Below are positions 1 through 7,447 of a DNA stretch of 29,700 nucleotides, one piece after another. The position numbers and the translations under genes were made by a program. The stretch is from Entomomonas sp945283395 (lineage in GTDB: Bacteria; Pseudomonadota; Gammaproteobacteria; Pseudomonadales; Pseudomonadaceae): NCBI GenBank assembly GCA_946480835.1, contig CAMLLC010000020.1, positions 1 through 29,700 on the forward strand. The letters are read 5' to 3'. Each line of letters starts with the position of its first letter. Position 1 is the stretch's first letter. The notes under the pieces are model-generated. The model was given only the letters and a program-made list of their open reading frames with translations. It ran no database searches and had not been told where the DNA came from.

Positions 1-52
1 AAAAGCTAGAACTTGTAGGGGGGAGTTTTCTAAACCCTCTACTGCTAAGTAA

Positions 53-338
53 AAAGGAGATACTACCACACATGGCGGCACGGTGATTGAAGGGATAGAG
101 GATTATTTGGTTTATGGTAAACCTATAGCTTGTAAGACACACATGCTGTTGTGTACTTTGTGTAAAGGAACCTTCCCTATCATTGAAGGTGTTGCGTCTA
201 CCTCTGTTCAAGGTAAATACCCAGCCGTTGAAGGTATGAAATATAAAAACAGCTTGCGGAGCTAAACTAATAGCCTTTCAAACAGAATATCAGCTTGAGA
301 AAACTGCTTACATAACACTTTTGCAGCCATGTCCTTAA
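53..338 (+). pseudogene. PAAR-domain (type VI secretion spike tip) remnant
   Basis: From base 53 the reading frame gives KGDTTTHGGTVIEG, then a CTLCKGTFPI segment and EGM, which is the typical pattern of small Pseudomonas PAAR proteins that cap the VgrG spike of the type VI secretion system. A TAA at 50-52 lies directly upstream in the same frame, and the sequence before it does not resemble a PAAR N-terminus, so no proper start is left (a GTG at 83 would begin inside the domain). After GMK (ending at 241) the frame is broken. The expected ending KTACGAKLIAFQ resumes in another frame at about 246-281, consistent with a 7-base insertion around 242-248. That frame stops at 336-338, and the last part after FQ no longer looks like PAAR. 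No other secretion gene is nearby. The family call is fairly sure; the pseudogene status follows directly from the sequence. Confidence 0.7.
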
Positions 339-620
339 GCTGTTTTCTTTCATAAGGCTTGAGCCTAAGTTTTTTATCACTCAATGAGCAACAGGATAAA
401 TCTCTTTTTCTGCCAAATAGGTTATCAAAGTGCGATATCCAATTTTTATCAATTTAGCTATCTTTGCTAAAAAAATATATTCCTCAGTAAACAACTCTAA
501 AAATGTTTTTGATACTAAACTTTTTTTACTCTTGTTATCCAGTTGATAGTTTATTAACCCTGTATTAACTAACTGATATGCCATTTCTTGATTGATATTA
601 AGTAATTCTAAGTGATTTTA
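262..620 (-). pseudogene. Helix-turn-helix DNA-binding protein remnant
   Basis: Read on the minus strand, the frame opens after a stop near 620 and gives LNINQEMAYQLVNTGLI, followed by a second helical unit around EYIFLAKIAKLIKIGYRT and EIYPVAH, then a stop at 381-383. A frame change just there restores a plausible continuation (KLRLKPYERKQLKD to FERLLV) ending at a TAG at 262-264. The two units look like tandem helix-turn-helix motifs of the kind found in excisionases and TniQ-like transposition proteins. The N-terminus is missing (the first ATG is at 584, but coding-like sequence extends upstream of it), and the 3' part overlaps the PAAR remnant on the other strand. I cannot name the family with confidence. 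A non-coding coincidence is the alternative. Confidence 0.4.
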
Positions 621-973
621 TATATTTGTGTTGATCGCGCAGTACCATAATTGAAACAATGCCATTTCGAATACTGCTTAGTAATTTAGGTAGCGTAGGT
701 CGTACTTTTGTCCTGATTATTCTCATTTAGATGATGGCCAATATCAAGCTGATCATATTGTTGGAACAAAATTGATAAAAAATGACATAATTAAAATATG
801 TTAACCTTTAAAATGAAGGCATGTAAAACTAACTGCTATTTGAAATGGCAATTTTTTTTATAAGAATATAAGTTATTTATTGCCATTAGTTATATATTCA
901 TTACATCATAGTCTAACTAATTTTGTTAGATAAGGTAAAATAAATCAATCCTTGCTTACTTTGAGAGAGATTA
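621..973. other. Intergenic, no gene recognised
   Basis: This AT-rich stretch separates the remnants on the left from cysK. Short open stretches occur, for example a 23-codon one beginning with ATG near 660, but none has a ribosome binding site or a recognisable product. The last part must hold the cysK promoter. A GAGAGAG ribosome binding site lies just before 974. A small inverted repeat, CTAAC/GTTAG, lies near 913-929. Confidence 0.5.
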
Positions 974-1948
974 ATGAGCCATATATTTATAGATAATGCC
1001 CAATCAATTGGTAATACTCCTCTTATTCAATTGAGTAAAGTAACTATTACAGGAGTAACAATTCTAGTAAAAACCGAAGGGCGTAATCCAAGCTATTCCG
1101 TGAAATGTCGAGTTGGTGCAAATTTGATTTGGGATGCAGAGGCGTCTGGAAAACTTAAAGCAGGAGTTACTATTGTTGAACCCACATCTGGTAATACAGG
1201 CATTGCATTAGCTTATGTGGCAGCGGCCAGAAATTATAAATTAATCTTAACTATGCCTTCGTCTATGAGTTTAGAGCGTCGACAAATTTTAAAAGCATTA
1301 GGGGCCGAATTAGTATTAACTGAGTCAGCTAAAGGGATGAAAGGAGCCATTGAGAAAGCTTACGAAATAGTTCATAGTGATCCTAGTAAATACTTTATGC
1401 CGCAACAATTTGAAAATCCAGCTAACCCAGCAATTCATGAAAAAACGACAGGCCCTGAAATATGGAATGATACTAATGGCGCGGTAGATATTTTTGTGGC
1501 TGGGGTAGGGACAGGTGGTACGCTAACAGGTGTTTCTCGCTATCTTAAAATTACTCAAAAAAAGCCTATTATATCAGTAGCAGTTGAACCTTCTAATTCA
1601 CCAGTTATTAGTCAAACTTTAGCGGGACAAGAAGTTAAGCCTTCAGCTCATAAAATTCAAGGAATAGGCGCAGGGTTTGTGCCTAAAAATTTAGATCTTT
1701 CTTTGGTAGATAGAGTGATACAAATAACAGATGAAGAAGCCAAACAAGTTGCCTTACGTATTATGCAAGAAGAAGGTATTTTATGTGGTATCTCTTCTGG
1801 GGCAGCAGTGGCAGCAGCTTTAAAAATAGCTCAAGAACCTACTAGTCAAGGTAAAAATATTGTAGTAATTTTACCTGATTCAGCAGAAAGATATCTTTCT
1901 AGTATGTTATTTTCAGACATATTTACTGATAAAGAAAAGACTTTATAA
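974..1948 (+). CDS. cysK: Cysteine synthase A (O-acetylserine sulfhydrylase)
   Basis: This PLP enzyme makes L-cysteine from O-acetyl-L-serine and sulfide in the cytoplasm, the last step of sulfate assimilation. The 324 residues match the usual CysK length (about 320), longer than CysM. Near the N-terminus IGNTPLIQL is followed by NPSYSVKCRVGAN, whose Lys44 is the PLP Schiff-base lysine. PTSGNTGIA at about 69-77 binds the substrate, GVGTGGTLTG holds the PLP phosphate, and GISSGAAVAAAL near the C-terminus supplies the serine that contacts the pyridine nitrogen. The long GMKGAIEKA and FENPANPAIHEKTTGPEIW stretches are also typical of CysK. The ATG at 974 follows a GAGAGAG ribosome site. The glutamine amidotransferase gene starts 24 bases downstream, so the two may be co-transcribed. 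Another sulfur gene, cysH, lies at 15033. The family call is very sure. Confidence 0.95.
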   Translation: MSHIFIDNAQSIGNTPLIQLSKVTITGVTILVKTEGRNPSYSVKCRVGANLIWDAEASGKLKAGVTIVEPTSGNTGIALAYVAAARNYKLILTMPSSMSLERRQILKALGAELVLTESAKGMKGAIEKAYEIVHSDPSKYFMPQQFENPANPAIHEKTTGPEIWNDTNGAVDIFVAGVGTGGTLTGVSRYLKITQKKPIISVAVEPSNSPVISQTLAGQEVKPSAHKIQGIGAGFVPKNLDLSLVDRVIQITDEEAKQVALRIMQEEGILCGISSGAAVAAALKIAQEPTSQGKNIVVILPDSAERYLSSMLFSDIFTDKEKTL

Positions 1949-1972
1949 TAACTAATAAGGTAAAAAGTAATA

Positions 1973-2680
1973 ATGAAAAAAATATTAGCAATTCGCCATG
2001 TGTTTTTTGAAGATTTAGGTAATTTTTCTGTCATTTTTAATGAATTAGGTTATCAAATTCAATATATAGACATGGGTTTAGTTAGTAAACAACAATTAGC
2101 TCAATTAGATGTGACATCTCCTGAATTGTTAATAGTATTAGGCGCCCCTATTGGTGTGTTTGATGAAAGCCTTTATCCTTTTATAACAGATGAGTTAAGA
2201 TGGGTAATACAGCGTTTAAATAGTGGTAAACCTTTATTAGGTATTTGTTTTGGAGCGCAATTAATAGCTAGAGTGCTAGGAGCTAATGTTAAGGCTATGG
2301 GCTTTAAAGAAATTGGTTTTGCAAAGCTAGAATTAACATCAGCAGGGCAGCAATCGGTATTATCAACCATTGGCAGTAATGAAGTATTACATTGGCATGG
2401 TGATATGTTTGATATTCCTAATGAAGCGGTTTTGCTAGCTAGCAGCGATAAATGTCCTCACCAAGCTTTTAGCTATAAAAATAATGTGTTAGCTCTACAA
2501 TTTCATCTTGAAGCAAATCTTAAAACTATTGACCAATGGCTAATAGGACATGCTTGCGAATTATTCAATGCTAAGGTTGATATAGTTGCTATTCGTGAGT
2601 ATGCTCATCAACAACATCAGCATTTCAACCAATTAAGCCAAACTTTTATAAAACAATGGTTAGCTAACATTGCTAGTTGA
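1973..2680 (+). CDS. Class I glutamine amidotransferase (GMP synthase-like)
   Basis: This is a stand-alone class I glutamine amidotransferase domain of 235 residues. The nucleophile elbow GICFGAQL contains Cys92. The partner residues appear in LQFHLEA as His178 and Glu180, giving a complete Cys-His-Glu triad, so hydrolysis of a gamma-glutamyl amide looks possible. The fold matches the GuaA N-terminal domain, and proteins of this type are annotated as GMP synthase-like or YfeJ-like; the acceptor substrate is not known. The ATG at 1973 follows an AAGG-containing ribosome site, 24 bases after cysK, so co-transcription with cysK is plausible, though no functional link is established. The C-terminal tail after residue 190 is helical and outside the catalytic core. 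The family is sure; the physiological role is unknown. Confidence 0.85.
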   Translation: MKKILAIRHVFFEDLGNFSVIFNELGYQIQYIDMGLVSKQQLAQLDVTSPELLIVLGAPIGVFDESLYPFITDELRWVIQRLNSGKPLLGICFGAQLIARVLGANVKAMGFKEIGFAKLELTSAGQQSVLSTIGSNEVLHWHGDMFDIPNEAVLLASSDKCPHQAFSYKNNVLALQFHLEANLKTIDQWLIGHACELFNAKVDIVAIREYAHQQHQHFNQLSQTFIKQWLANIAS

Positions 2681-2864
2681 TGTTTCTAAATAAGATTAAA
2701 CATTCTCACAGTTAACAACGCAACAATTTAGTTCAGCGCATATAATATTTGAGAATAATAACTAGCAATGAACTTATCCGCAAAATATCACAAAAATTTT
2801 ACATGCCTTTTTATATCATAATGCATATAACTACTGCTCCTATTAATGGAATAAGTAACTTAAC

Positions 2865-3488
2865 ATGCAATTACTTATTAAATCAATAAAACTTTGCTGG
2901 CTATTGCTATTAGTTATTAGTCTAAATGTACAACAGGTAATAGCCGAAGAAGTCACAGATTCTTGGGCTAAACCTATTGATAAGAGCTTCAATTTTTATC
3001 AAGTGACCCCCTCAATTTATCGTAGTGCAATGCCTGACCAAAGGAAACTAAAAATTATTCAAGCACAACACATATCAACTGTTATTTCTTTAATTAAAGA
3101 AGATGATAAACAATGGCTAGGAGATAAAACCAACATTAATTATATCAGCTATCCCATTCATGCAGATCGAGTCACCGATGATGATGTTTTATATATACTG
3201 CGTACTATAAAACAAAGTTTATCTAAAGGGGAAGCAGTTTTACTACATTGTAAACATGGACAAAATAGAATAGGGCTATTTGTAGCCATGTACCGTATTG
3301 TAAATCAGCGTTGGACTAAACAACATGCTATATGGGAAATGGCAAATGTAGGTTATTCAACTGACTTAAATGATATTAAAGATGCGATTGCCTATATAAA
3401 AAAAGCTAAAGTTAGGAAAATTCGCTATGCCTTACAGTATGATAAATGCAGTACTCATAGGTTAGCTTTCTGCCATCTTTTTGAGTAA
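2865..3488 (+). CDS. tpbA: Periplasmic TpbA-like dual-specificity tyrosine phosphatase
   Basis: The 207 residues begin with a signal peptide (hydrophobic core about 8-26, likely cleavage after VIA at 27), so the enzyme should act in the periplasm. The middle contains HADRVTD, with Asp101 as the probable general acid, and the phosphatase P-loop HCKHGQNRIG, with Cys129 and Arg135. The following GLFVAMYRIV and the C-terminal Cys-containing tail (CSTHRLAFCHL) match Pseudomonas aeruginosa TpbA from memory. TpbA dephosphorylates the diguanylate cyclase TpbB and so lowers c-di-GMP and biofilm formation. One oddity is the P-loop residue after Arg: it is Ile136 here, where the family normally has Thr or Ser, so activity may be reduced. 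No cyclase gene is in the window. The gene stands alone, with a possible stem-loop downstream at 3507-3537. The family call is confident; full activity is not assured. Confidence 0.8.
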   Translation: MQLLIKSIKLCWLLLLVISLNVQQVIAEEVTDSWAKPIDKSFNFYQVTPSIYRSAMPDQRKLKIIQAQHISTVISLIKEDDKQWLGDKTNINYISYPIHADRVTDDDVLYILRTIKQSLSKGEAVLLHCKHGQNRIGLFVAMYRIVNQRWTKQHAIWEMANVGYSTDLNDIKDAIAYIKKAKVRKIRYALQYDKCSTHRLAFCHLFE

Positions 3489-3506
3489 CTATTAATTGAT
3501 AAAGAC

Positions 3507-3537
3507 AGCTAATTAATTATTATTAGATTAATTGGCT
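3507..3537. terminator. Possible stem-loop after tpbA
   Basis: The arms AGCTAATTAAT (3507-3517) and ATTAATTGGCT (3527-3537) pair over 11 bases, with one G-U pair and a 9-base loop. There is no clear T-run after it on either strand, so this is a weak terminator candidate or a chance AT-rich repeat. Confidence 0.3.
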
Positions 3538-3602
3538 TGAATTCGTGACCTTTAGCTTAATGAGCTTTATAATAATAGCAAATTTATTTAGAAAAATATT
3601 TT

Positions 3603-4172
3603 ATGAAAGAAAGCTATTCACATTATTTAACTAATCAATTTCTTATCGCTATGCCACAGTTGGAAGGCTCAGAATTTGCGCGGTCGCTTATTTATTTAGT
3701 AAGTCATAATGAGGATGGTGCCATGGGACTTATAGTAAATCAGCATAAATCCCTTCATTTAGTAGATGTTCTCGAGCAATTAAAGCCTGAAACCTTATTT
3801 CCAGCAGATAAATTAATGACACCTATTTATCATGGCGGGCCTGTGGAGCAAGAGAGAGGCTTTGTTCTACATTCTAAGGATAAGAAATTTGAGGGTACTA
3901 TTGAGTTACCAGAAATAAATATTACTTCCTCACAAGATATTTTATTTAGTATTGCCGAAAATAAAGGCCCTCAGCAAAGCTTAATTGTACTAGGATATGC
4001 CGGTTGGGGAGCAGGGCAATTAGAAAAAGAACTATTGGATAATTCTTGGCTAACCTGTCCATTTCGTTCAGATATAGTATTTGATATTCCTGCAGAGCAA
4101 AGATTGGATGTAGCATTAGGGCAATTAGGTATTCATTTTTCATCACTATCCTTACAAGTTGGGCATGCTTGA
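3603..4172 (+). CDS. algH: YqgE/AlgH family protein (DUF179)
   Basis: This 189-residue cytoplasmic protein belongs to the YqgE/AlgH family. Recognisable blocks are the N-terminal FLIAMPQLEGSEFARSL, then GAMGLIVNQ, YHGGPVEQERGFVLH, and VLGYAGWGAGQLEKEL with NSWL near the C-terminus. The length equals that of Pseudomonas AlgH. Its biochemical role is not settled; in P. aeruginosa it has been linked to alginate and virulence gene expression. It is the first gene of a conserved cluster: its TGA stop shares one base with the ATG of ruvX (TGATG at 4170-4174), which suggests translational coupling. The ATG at 3603 has only a weak, A-rich ribosome site. The family assignment is very sure and the function uncertain. 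Confidence 0.93.
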   Translation: MKESYSHYLTNQFLIAMPQLEGSEFARSLIYLVSHNEDGAMGLIVNQHKSLHLVDVLEQLKPETLFPADKLMTPIYHGGPVEQERGFVLHSKDKKFEGTIELPEINITSSQDILFSIAENKGPQQSLIVLGYAGWGAGQLEKELLDNSWLTCPFRSDIVFDIPAEQRLDVALGQLGIHFSSLSLQVGHA

Positions 4173-4615
4173 TGTCTTCAGCTTCATTACCTAAGCTTGC
4201 ATTAGGTTTTGACTATGGATTACGTCAAGTAGGCGTGGCGGTAGGTCAAGGTATTACTCATCAAGCGAGAGAATTGTGCGTACTGAAAGCACAAGATGGA
4301 ATTCCTAATTGGCAACAAGTAGCTGATTTGCTAAAAGAATGGCAACCTGATGTGTTAGTGGTAGGTTTACCCTTAAATATGGATGGTACAATTAGCGAAA
4401 TGAGCAAACGTGCAGAAAAATTTGCAAGACGGTTACATGGGCGTTTTCAAATCCCAGTTTATACCCATGATGAAAGATTAACCAGTGTTGAAGCCAAAGG
4501 GCGCTATGCTTTTCAAGGGCATCAAGGTGACTACCACAAAGTACCAGTAGATGCCTTGGCAGCAGCCTTAATGCTTGAAAGTTGGTTAAGCCAGTTTTCT
4601 TTATTAAGGGAGTGA
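4172..4615 (+). CDS. ruvX: YqgF/RuvX family RNase H-fold nuclease
   Basis: This gene encodes 147 residues from the ATG at 4172, which overlaps the algH stop by one base; a TTG at 4169 in the same frame is the less likely start. The protein has an RNase H-like fold. The first acidic residue is in LGFDYGLRQVGVAVG (Asp14), followed by VVGLPLNMDGT, then DERLTS (100-105), and a last acidic residue in VDALAAALML (Asp127). Family members are called pre-16S rRNA 5'-end nucleases or putative Holliday junction resolvases; processing of pre-16S rRNA is the better supported role in E. coli. Immediately downstream, pyrR begins 3 bases after the stop. The order algH-ruvX-pyrR-pyrB is as in Pseudomonas. The family is sure. 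Confidence 0.93.
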   Translation: MSSASLPKLALGFDYGLRQVGVAVGQGITHQARELCVLKAQDGIPNWQQVADLLKEWQPDVLVVGLPLNMDGTISEMSKRAEKFARRLHGRFQIPVYTHDERLTSVEAKGRYAFQGHQGDYHKVPVDALAAALMLESWLSQFSLLRE

Positions 4616-4617
4616 TT

Positions 4618-5127
4618 ATGAAGTTACCTTCTCCTTCAGAGCTAATATCTAAAATGGCTGTAGAGTTGCAGCACTATCTAACTAAACATAACATCATCGA
4701 CCCTGCTTATGTAGGTATTAAAAGCGGTGGTATCTGGGTAGCTCAAACTTTGCTTAAGACCTTGGGAAAAAAGGAAGATAGTATGGGGATTTTAGATGTT
4801 TCTTTTTACCGAGATGATTTCACTAAGAAAGGTTTACACCCACAAGTAAGCCCTTCAGTACTGCCTTTCGAAATAGATGATCAACATATTGTGCTAATAG
4901 ATGATGTGTTAATGAGTGGTCGCACTATCAGAGCAGCGATGAATGAACTATTTGATTATGGGCGACCTGCTAGTATAACGTTAGTTTGCTTGTTGGACTT
5001 AAATGCTAGAGAGTTACCCATTCGTCCAAATATTGTAGGGGAGGTATTAGAGTTACCAGCCAACCAACGTGTAAAAGTGCAAGGGCCTTCTCCATTAGCT
5101 CTTGAACTAAAAACTTTGGTATCTTAA
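4618..5127 (+). CDS. pyrR: PyrR-like bifunctional pyr regulator / uracil phosphoribosyltransferase
   Basis: I place the start at the ATG at 4618, because a GGGAG ribosome site lies just before it and MKLPSPSELISKM matches the usual PyrR N-terminus; the frame is open back to 4582 inside ruvX, but that extension is not family-like. The 169-residue protein has a type I phosphoribosyltransferase fold. Its PRPP loop VLIDDVLMSGRT is at 92-103 and an upstream GIKSGGIWVAQ matches the hood region. Members convert uracil plus PRPP to UMP; in Bacillus they also control attenuation by binding pyr mRNA, whereas in Pseudomonas PyrR acts on pyr gene expression by a less clear route. I found no Bacillus-type anti-antiterminator before pyrB. 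The gene is 20 bases before pyrB and surely part of its operon. Confidence 0.92.
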   Translation: MKLPSPSELISKMAVELQHYLTKHNIIDPAYVGIKSGGIWVAQTLLKTLGKKEDSMGILDVSFYRDDFTKKGLHPQVSPSVLPFEIDDQHIVLIDDVLMSGRTIRAAMNELFDYGRPASITLVCLLDLNARELPIRPNIVGEVLELPANQRVKVQGPSPLALELKTLVS

Positions 5128-5147
5128 CTAATAAGAGAGAGTTTGTT

Positions 5148-6146
5148 ATGTTGCAGAAAAAACAAGCGTTAGAACTTAATAGTCAAGGTCAGCTTAGACA
5201 TTTTTTATCTTTGGATGGATTATCCAAAGAGATATTAACAGAAATTTTAGATACTGCTGACTCTTTCTTAGAAGTAGGAGCCCGAGCGGTAAAAAAAGTA
5301 CCCTTATTAAGAGGAAAAACCGTTTGTAATGTTTTTTTTGAAAATTCCACAAGAACAAGAACCACCTTCGAATTAGCTGCCAAACGATTATCTGCAGATG
5401 TAATTACGTTAAATATATCGACATCTTCTACCAGCAAAGGTGAAATATTAAAGGATACATTACGAAATCTTGAAGCCATGTCTGCTGATATGTTTGTGAT
5501 ACGGCATAGTGAGTCAGGTGCAGCCCATTTTATTGCTGAACATGTTTGTCCGCATGTAGCAGTAATTAATGGTGGTGATGGTCGACATGCCCACCCTACC
5601 CAAGGCATGCTTGATATGTTAACTATTCGTCGTCATAAAGGGGAATATCCAAAGTTATCTGTTGCTATAGTAGGGGATATAATGCATTCTCGTGTAGCAA
5701 GATCAGATATGCTTGCACTGCAAACTTTGGGTTGTCAAAATATAAGGGTAATAGGTCCTAAGACGTTGTTGCCTGTTGGCTTAACAGAACAATATAAAGT
5801 TAAAGCTTTTACTAATATGGAAGAGGGAATTGAAGGAGTTGACGTAATTATTATGCTACGTTTACAAAAAGAACGTATGAAAGGGGGACTACTTCCTAGT
5901 GAGGCAGAATTTTTTAAGCAATATGGCTTGACTGAAAAGCGCCTTAAACTAGCACAAAATGATGCTATTATTATGCATCCAGGCCCCATTAATAGGGGAG
6001 TTGAAATAGAATCATCAGTAGCTGATTGCAATCAGTCTGTGATCCTTAACCAAGTGACTTATGGAATTGCCGTACGTATGGCCGTATTATCAATGGCTAT
6101 GAGTGGTCAATTGGCAGAACGACAACTTGAGGAAGCACCTGTATGA
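5148..6146 (+). CDS. pyrB: Aspartate carbamoyltransferase catalytic subunit
   Basis: This enzyme joins carbamoyl phosphate and L-aspartate to N-carbamoyl-L-aspartate, the committed step of pyrimidine synthesis. Its 332 residues are the length of the Pseudomonas class A enzyme, longer than E. coli PyrB because of an N-terminal extension that in Pseudomonas is needed for assembly and nucleotide regulation. The carbamoyl phosphate site FENSTRTRTTFE is at about 64-75, with Lys97 in the STSKGE loop. GGDGRHAHPTQG gives HPTQ at 149-152, and HPGPINRGVE lies near residue 275. The ATG at 5148 follows an AGAGAGAG ribosome site. The stop overlaps the start of pyrC' (ATGA), consistent with the two products forming one complex; no pyrI regulatory subunit is present here. 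The call is very sure. Confidence 0.96.
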   Translation: MLQKKQALELNSQGQLRHFLSLDGLSKEILTEILDTADSFLEVGARAVKKVPLLRGKTVCNVFFENSTRTRTTFELAAKRLSADVITLNISTSSTSKGEILKDTLRNLEAMSADMFVIRHSESGAAHFIAEHVCPHVAVINGGDGRHAHPTQGMLDMLTIRRHKGEYPKLSVAIVGDIMHSRVARSDMLALQTLGCQNIRVIGPKTLLPVGLTEQYKVKAFTNMEEGIEGVDVIIMLRLQKERMKGGLLPSEAEFFKQYGLTEKRLKLAQNDAIIMHPGPINRGVEIESSVADCNQSVILNQVTYGIAVRMAVLSMAMSGQLAERQLEEAPV

Positions 6147-7423
6147 ATTTAACTCTTAAAAACCCCCGTCTTATTAATCCATACACAGGGCTTGATCAAC
6201 AAACGGATATTCACATCCAAGGCACTAAGATTATTGCACTAGGAAATACCCCAATAGACTTTAAAGCTAATAAAGTAATAGATGCAACTGGACTTATTGC
6301 TTGTCCAGGCTTCGTTGATTTAAGCGTGGCATTAAGAGAACCAGGTTATACTTATAAAGGAACTATTGATTCAGAAACAATAGCAGCTGCCAAAGGTGGT
6401 GTTACTTCATTATGTTGTACCCCTGATACTAAACCTATTGTGGACACTCCAGCTGTTGTTGATCTTATTTTAGAACATGCTCGAAATTCTAGTTATGCAA
6501 AGGTGTATCCTGTTGGGGCTTTAACTAAAAATTTTGAAGGTAGCCGGTTAACCGAGATGGTTGCATTAGGTGAAGCGGGCTGTATAGCTTTTACTAATGG
6601 CTTAGTAGATATTACAAATAATAGGATATTGCGCAGAGCGCTAGAATATGCCACTACCTTTGATAAGCAAGTCATTTTTACTTGTCAAGATGCTAGCTTA
6701 GCAGAAGACGGTGTTGTACATGAAGGAGCTATAGCTACTTTTTTAGGTTTAGCAGGTATACCAGAAACAGCAGAAACAGTAGCTTTGACAAAAAATTTAT
6801 TATTAGTTGAACAAACTGGGGTACGTGCTCATTTCAGCCAACTCACTACCGCTAGATCAGTAGAATTAATAGCTAATGCGCAGGCAAGAGGACTTGCTGT
6901 AACAGCTGATGTAGCTATGTATCAACTTATTCTAACCGAAGAAGCTTTAATCGATTTTTCAAGCCTCTATCATGTGCAACCGCCTTTAAGGACCAAAAAA
7001 GATAGAGAGGCTTTAAGAGAGGGTGTGAGAAGTGGTGTAATTCAAGCCATAGCGAGTCATCATAGACCGCAAGATAATGATGCCAAAGCAGCTCCTTTTG
7101 CTCAAACAGAGGAAGGAATTAGTAGTGTGGAAATCTTATTACCATTAGCTATATCTCTGCTTGAAGATGGTTTGTTAGATCTTACTAGCTTATTAACGCG
7201 TTTAACTAAAGGACCAGCTAATGCCTTAAATATCAAGACTAGTCAATTAGCAATTGGAGAATCTGCAGATATTGTGCTGTTTGATATTAACGATTCAACC
7301 TTAGTTGGTGATAATTGGTATTCTAAAGGTCTTAATTGCCCATTTATGGGACATTCCTTACCCGCTAAAGTTATTTATACCTTAGTTGATGGCCGAATTG
7401 TATATCAAGCAAATCAAAAATAA
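6143..7423 (+). CDS. pyrC': Non-catalytic dihydroorotase-like subunit of ATCase
   Basis: This is a 426-residue amidohydrolase-fold protein homologous to dihydroorotase but without its metal site. The usual DxHxHxREPG motif reads DLSVALREPG, so both zinc histidines are replaced (Ser61, Ala63). The late TDHAPH motif reads IASHHRPQ, so the catalytic aspartate is Ser305. The GVTSLCCTPDTKP and C-terminal amidohydrolase segments are intact. In Pseudomonas this PyrC' protein is catalytically dead yet required to assemble the dodecameric ATCase with PyrB, and the same role is inferred here. It overlaps pyrB by four bases (ATGA), giving stoichiometric, coupled translation. A separate active dihydroorotase must be encoded elsewhere. 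The degenerate motifs are seen directly; the structural role is from the family. A metal-independent activity cannot be excluded. Confidence 0.92.
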   Translation: MNLTLKNPRLINPYTGLDQQTDIHIQGTKIIALGNTPIDFKANKVIDATGLIACPGFVDLSVALREPGYTYKGTIDSETIAAAKGGVTSLCCTPDTKPIVDTPAVVDLILEHARNSSYAKVYPVGALTKNFEGSRLTEMVALGEAGCIAFTNGLVDITNNRILRRALEYATTFDKQVIFTCQDASLAEDGVVHEGAIATFLGLAGIPETAETVALTKNLLLVEQTGVRAHFSQLTTARSVELIANAQARGLAVTADVAMYQLILTEEALIDFSSLYHVQPPLRTKKDREALREGVRSGVIQAIASHHRPQDNDAKAAPFAQTEEGISSVEILLPLAISLLEDGLLDLTSLLTRLTKGPANALNIKTSQLAIGESADIVLFDINDSTLVGDNWYSKGLNCPFMGHSLPAKVIYTLVDGRIVYQANQK

Positions 7424-7447
7424 AGGCATTTTTTAGGCATAGTTTTT

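Noticed and set aside
660..730. Short hydrophobic open frame beginning MPFRILL
   Set aside because: Too short, no ribosome binding site, and no family likeness.
4582..4617. Longer PyrR start inside ruvX
   Set aside because: The extra residues do not match PyrR and the ribosome site GGGAG fits the ATG at 4618.
5128..5147. PyrR-dependent attenuator before pyrB
   Set aside because: Only 20 bases separate the genes and no alternative hairpins are present.
5189..5608. 139-codon antisense frame within pyrB
   Set aside because: Mirror of a strongly conserved coding region; no ribosome site or family features.
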